From NCBI GenBank assembly GCA_001618615.1, contig LKHB01000057.1:1-64000 (forward strand): a stretch of 64,000 nucleotides of DNA, read 5' to 3'. The translations under genes and the position numbers were made by a program. Positions 62,927-64,000 of the stretch are shown here, in pieces. Origin of the DNA: Fermentibacter danicus (GTDB lineage: Bacteria > Fermentibacterota > Fermentibacteria > Fermentibacterales > Fermentibacteraceae). The number at the start of each line of letters is the position of its first letter. The stretch's first letter is position 1. The notes below the pieces were generated by a model. The model saw nothing but the letters and a program-made list of their open reading frames with translations, did no database searches and was not told the DNA's origin.

Positions 62927-63411
62927 GACCCTCCTGGGACGAATACTTCCTGAAGCTGGCGATGCTGGCCTCCGAGAGGGCGACCTGTCCCAGGATGCAC
63001 TGCGGGTGCGTTCTCGTGAAGGACAGGTATGTGCTCTCGACCGGCTACAACGGTTCCCTGCCGGGTTCGCCGCACTGCGAGGACGAGGGATGCCTGGTGG
63101 TGGACAACCACTGCGTGAGGACCAACCACGCGGAGATGAACGCGATCTGCCAGGCCGCGCGGCATGGCGTGTCGCTGGACGGAGCGACCGCCTACGTGAC
63201 GAACATGCCCTGCACCACCTGTGCAAAGGCGCTTATCGCGGCCGGAATCAGGAGGGTCGTCATCTTCTCGGACTTCCACGACACGTTCGCCGGGCGATTC
63301 TTCTCCGAATCGGGCGTGGTGCTGGAGAGGATGCCGATGCCCTGCCGCGAGATCAGCTACGACCTGTCGGCCTACCCATCGGCGAAGGGATTCGATCCGG
63401 CAGGCTCCTGA
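62923..63411 (+). CDS. deoxycytidylate (dCMP) deaminase family protein
   Basis: 162 residues. The zinc deaminase motifs are TNHAEMNAICQA (HAE) and MPCTTCAKAL (PCxxC), and CGCVLVKDRYVLSTGYNG is typical of the ComEB/dCMP deaminase group. It supplies dUMP for thymidylate synthesis. Start TTG 62923 overlaps the valS stop, with GGGAGGAGGG upstream. Confidence 0.9.
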   Translation: MRPSWDEYFLKLAMLASERATCPRMHCGCVLVKDRYVLSTGYNGSLPGSPHCEDEGCLVVDNHCVRTNHAEMNAICQAARHGVSLDGATAYVTNMPCTTCAKALIAAGIRRVVIFSDFHDTFAGRFFSESGVVLERMPMPCREISYDLSAYPSAKGFDPAGS

Positions 63412-63423
63412 GGCGGGAGTCGG

Positions 63424-64000
63424 TCATCGCCGCCCTCCTCCGGTGCCCCAGCGCGACCGTACCGCCTTCTCTACGGCCCCGAACGCGAGCTTGTCCGTCA
63501 TGAGGCCGATCGCCACTATCACCAGCATGACGGCGACGACCTGGTTCATGTCGTTCAGTTCCCTGCCCAGCGCGAGCATGCTTCCGAGCCCGGGAACGGA
63601 GTACAGCAGTTCGCCCGCCATCAGGGATCTCCACGCGAAAGTCCAGCCCAGCTTCATGCCCGTCACGATCGAGGGGAGCGACGCCGGCAGAACGACCCTG
63701 GTGTAGAGCGACAGGCCCGAGGCGCCCAGGTTCCGCGCGGCCTGGAGGTAGATCCTTGGCGTGTTGCGGATGCCGTCCTGCGTAGCCAGCGAGATCGACA
63801 GGAACGCGCCCATGATCACCACGAAGAGGATCGCCTGCTCCGAGAGCCCGAACCAGAGGATCGCCGGAGGAAGCCAGCATATGCTCGGGAGGGCCTGCAG
63901 CCCCAGGACGACCTGGCCTATGGTGTCTCTGGCCCATTTGAAGCTTCCCAGCAGGACACCGAGTACGACGCCCGACGCCAGGGCCACCGCATAGCCGAGC
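63424..64000 (-). CDS. ABC transporter permease (SsuC/TauC/NrtB family), 5' end outside window
   Basis: About 192 codons of the C-terminal part. The binding-protein-dependent permease EAA loop reads AARNLGASGLSLYTRVVLPA, where the family has EAAxxLGAS. LGLQALPSICWLPPAILWFG and SLMAGELLYSVPGLG are typical of nitrate/sulfonate/taurine or riboflavin-precursor uptake systems. About five membrane helices are visible. The frame runs off the window end. Substrate unknown. Confidence 0.85.
   Translation of the reverse strand, partial: LGYAVALASGVVLGVLLGSFKWARDTIGQVVLGLQALPSICWLPPAILWFGLSEQAILFVVIMGAFLSISLATQDGIRNTPRIYLQAARNLGASGLSLYTRVVLPASLPSIVTGMKLGWTFAWRSLMAGELLYSVPGLGSMLALGRELNDMNQVVAVMLVIVAIGLMTDKLAFGAVEKAVRSRWGTGGGRR

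Overview
The window reads as a chromosomal segment around a replication origin from a high-GC, Gram-negative-type anaerobic bacterium. Evidence for two membranes is an outer-membrane OmpA-type protein, lipoproteins and a YidC with a large periplasmic domain. A secreted cysteine peptidase ends in a Por/type IX secretion-like C-terminal domain, which points to the Fibrobacteres-Chlorobi-Bacteroidetes (FCB) side of the tree. A V-type ATPase operon, a tungsten/molybdenum-type aldehyde:ferredoxin oxidoreductase locus and an archaeal-type ValRS fit a deep anaerobic lineage such as Candidatus Fermentibacterota. That placement is inference. No phage, IS element, CRISPR array, tRNA or rRNA was seen.

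Layout. (1) 1-3.9 kb, minus strand: mnmG (cut by the window edge), mnmE (broken by an NN gap), yidC, yidD, rnpA and rpmH, the classical left arm of oriC, driven by a clear sigma70-like promoter at 4022-4050. (2) 4.2-11.6 kb, plus strand: dnaA, dnaN, a gapped dciA-like gene, gyrB and gyrA, with no recF. (3) 11.5-17 kb: a 1210-residue protein of unknown function, L-asparaginase, a tiny Cys-rich ORF, a membrane coiled-coil protein and a bactofilin. (4) 17.0-25.7 kb: an AT-rich patch with DnaA boxes, then a nine-gene V-type ATPase operon in the order G/H-I-K-E-C-F-A-B-D. Its K subunit carries the full set of Na+-binding residues known from Enterococcus hirae. (5) 25.8-30.5 kb: a Lys/Ala-rich mini-protein, then a pterin-oxidoreductase locus with MobB-like and ThiF-like genes on the minus strand, diverging from a four-cluster ferredoxin, an AOR-family enzyme and a ThiS/MoaD-like carrier.

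(6) 30.5-43.5 kb: an envelope and regulation region. It holds an RRM protein, a DUF2089/DUF4097 pair, the secreted clan CD peptidase, a Nudix hydrolase, OmpA-like and other exported proteins, RNase D, a PPC-repeat lipoprotein and a beta-propeller lipoprotein. (7) 43.5-50.5 kb, minus strand: glnA, ispG, prmC, prfA, a DUF1385 gene, rpmE and rho, mostly start/stop-overlapping. (8) 50.8-53.9 kb: a GAF/degenerate-GGDEF membrane protein, VanZ-like, a small coiled-coil lipoprotein and a double-LysM protein. (9) 53.9-63.4 kb: phoH, a 7TM-HD phosphodiesterase, ybeY, a CorC/CBS protein, recO, glyS, valS (NN gap) and dCMP deaminase, translationally coupled. (10) The window ends inside an ABC permease on the minus strand.

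Three 2-base NN runs (829-830, 7026-7027, 61609-61610) each coincide with missing conserved protein sequence, so they are scaffold joins of unknown length. Non-ATG starts (GTG, TTG) backed by good ribosome binding sites are common.
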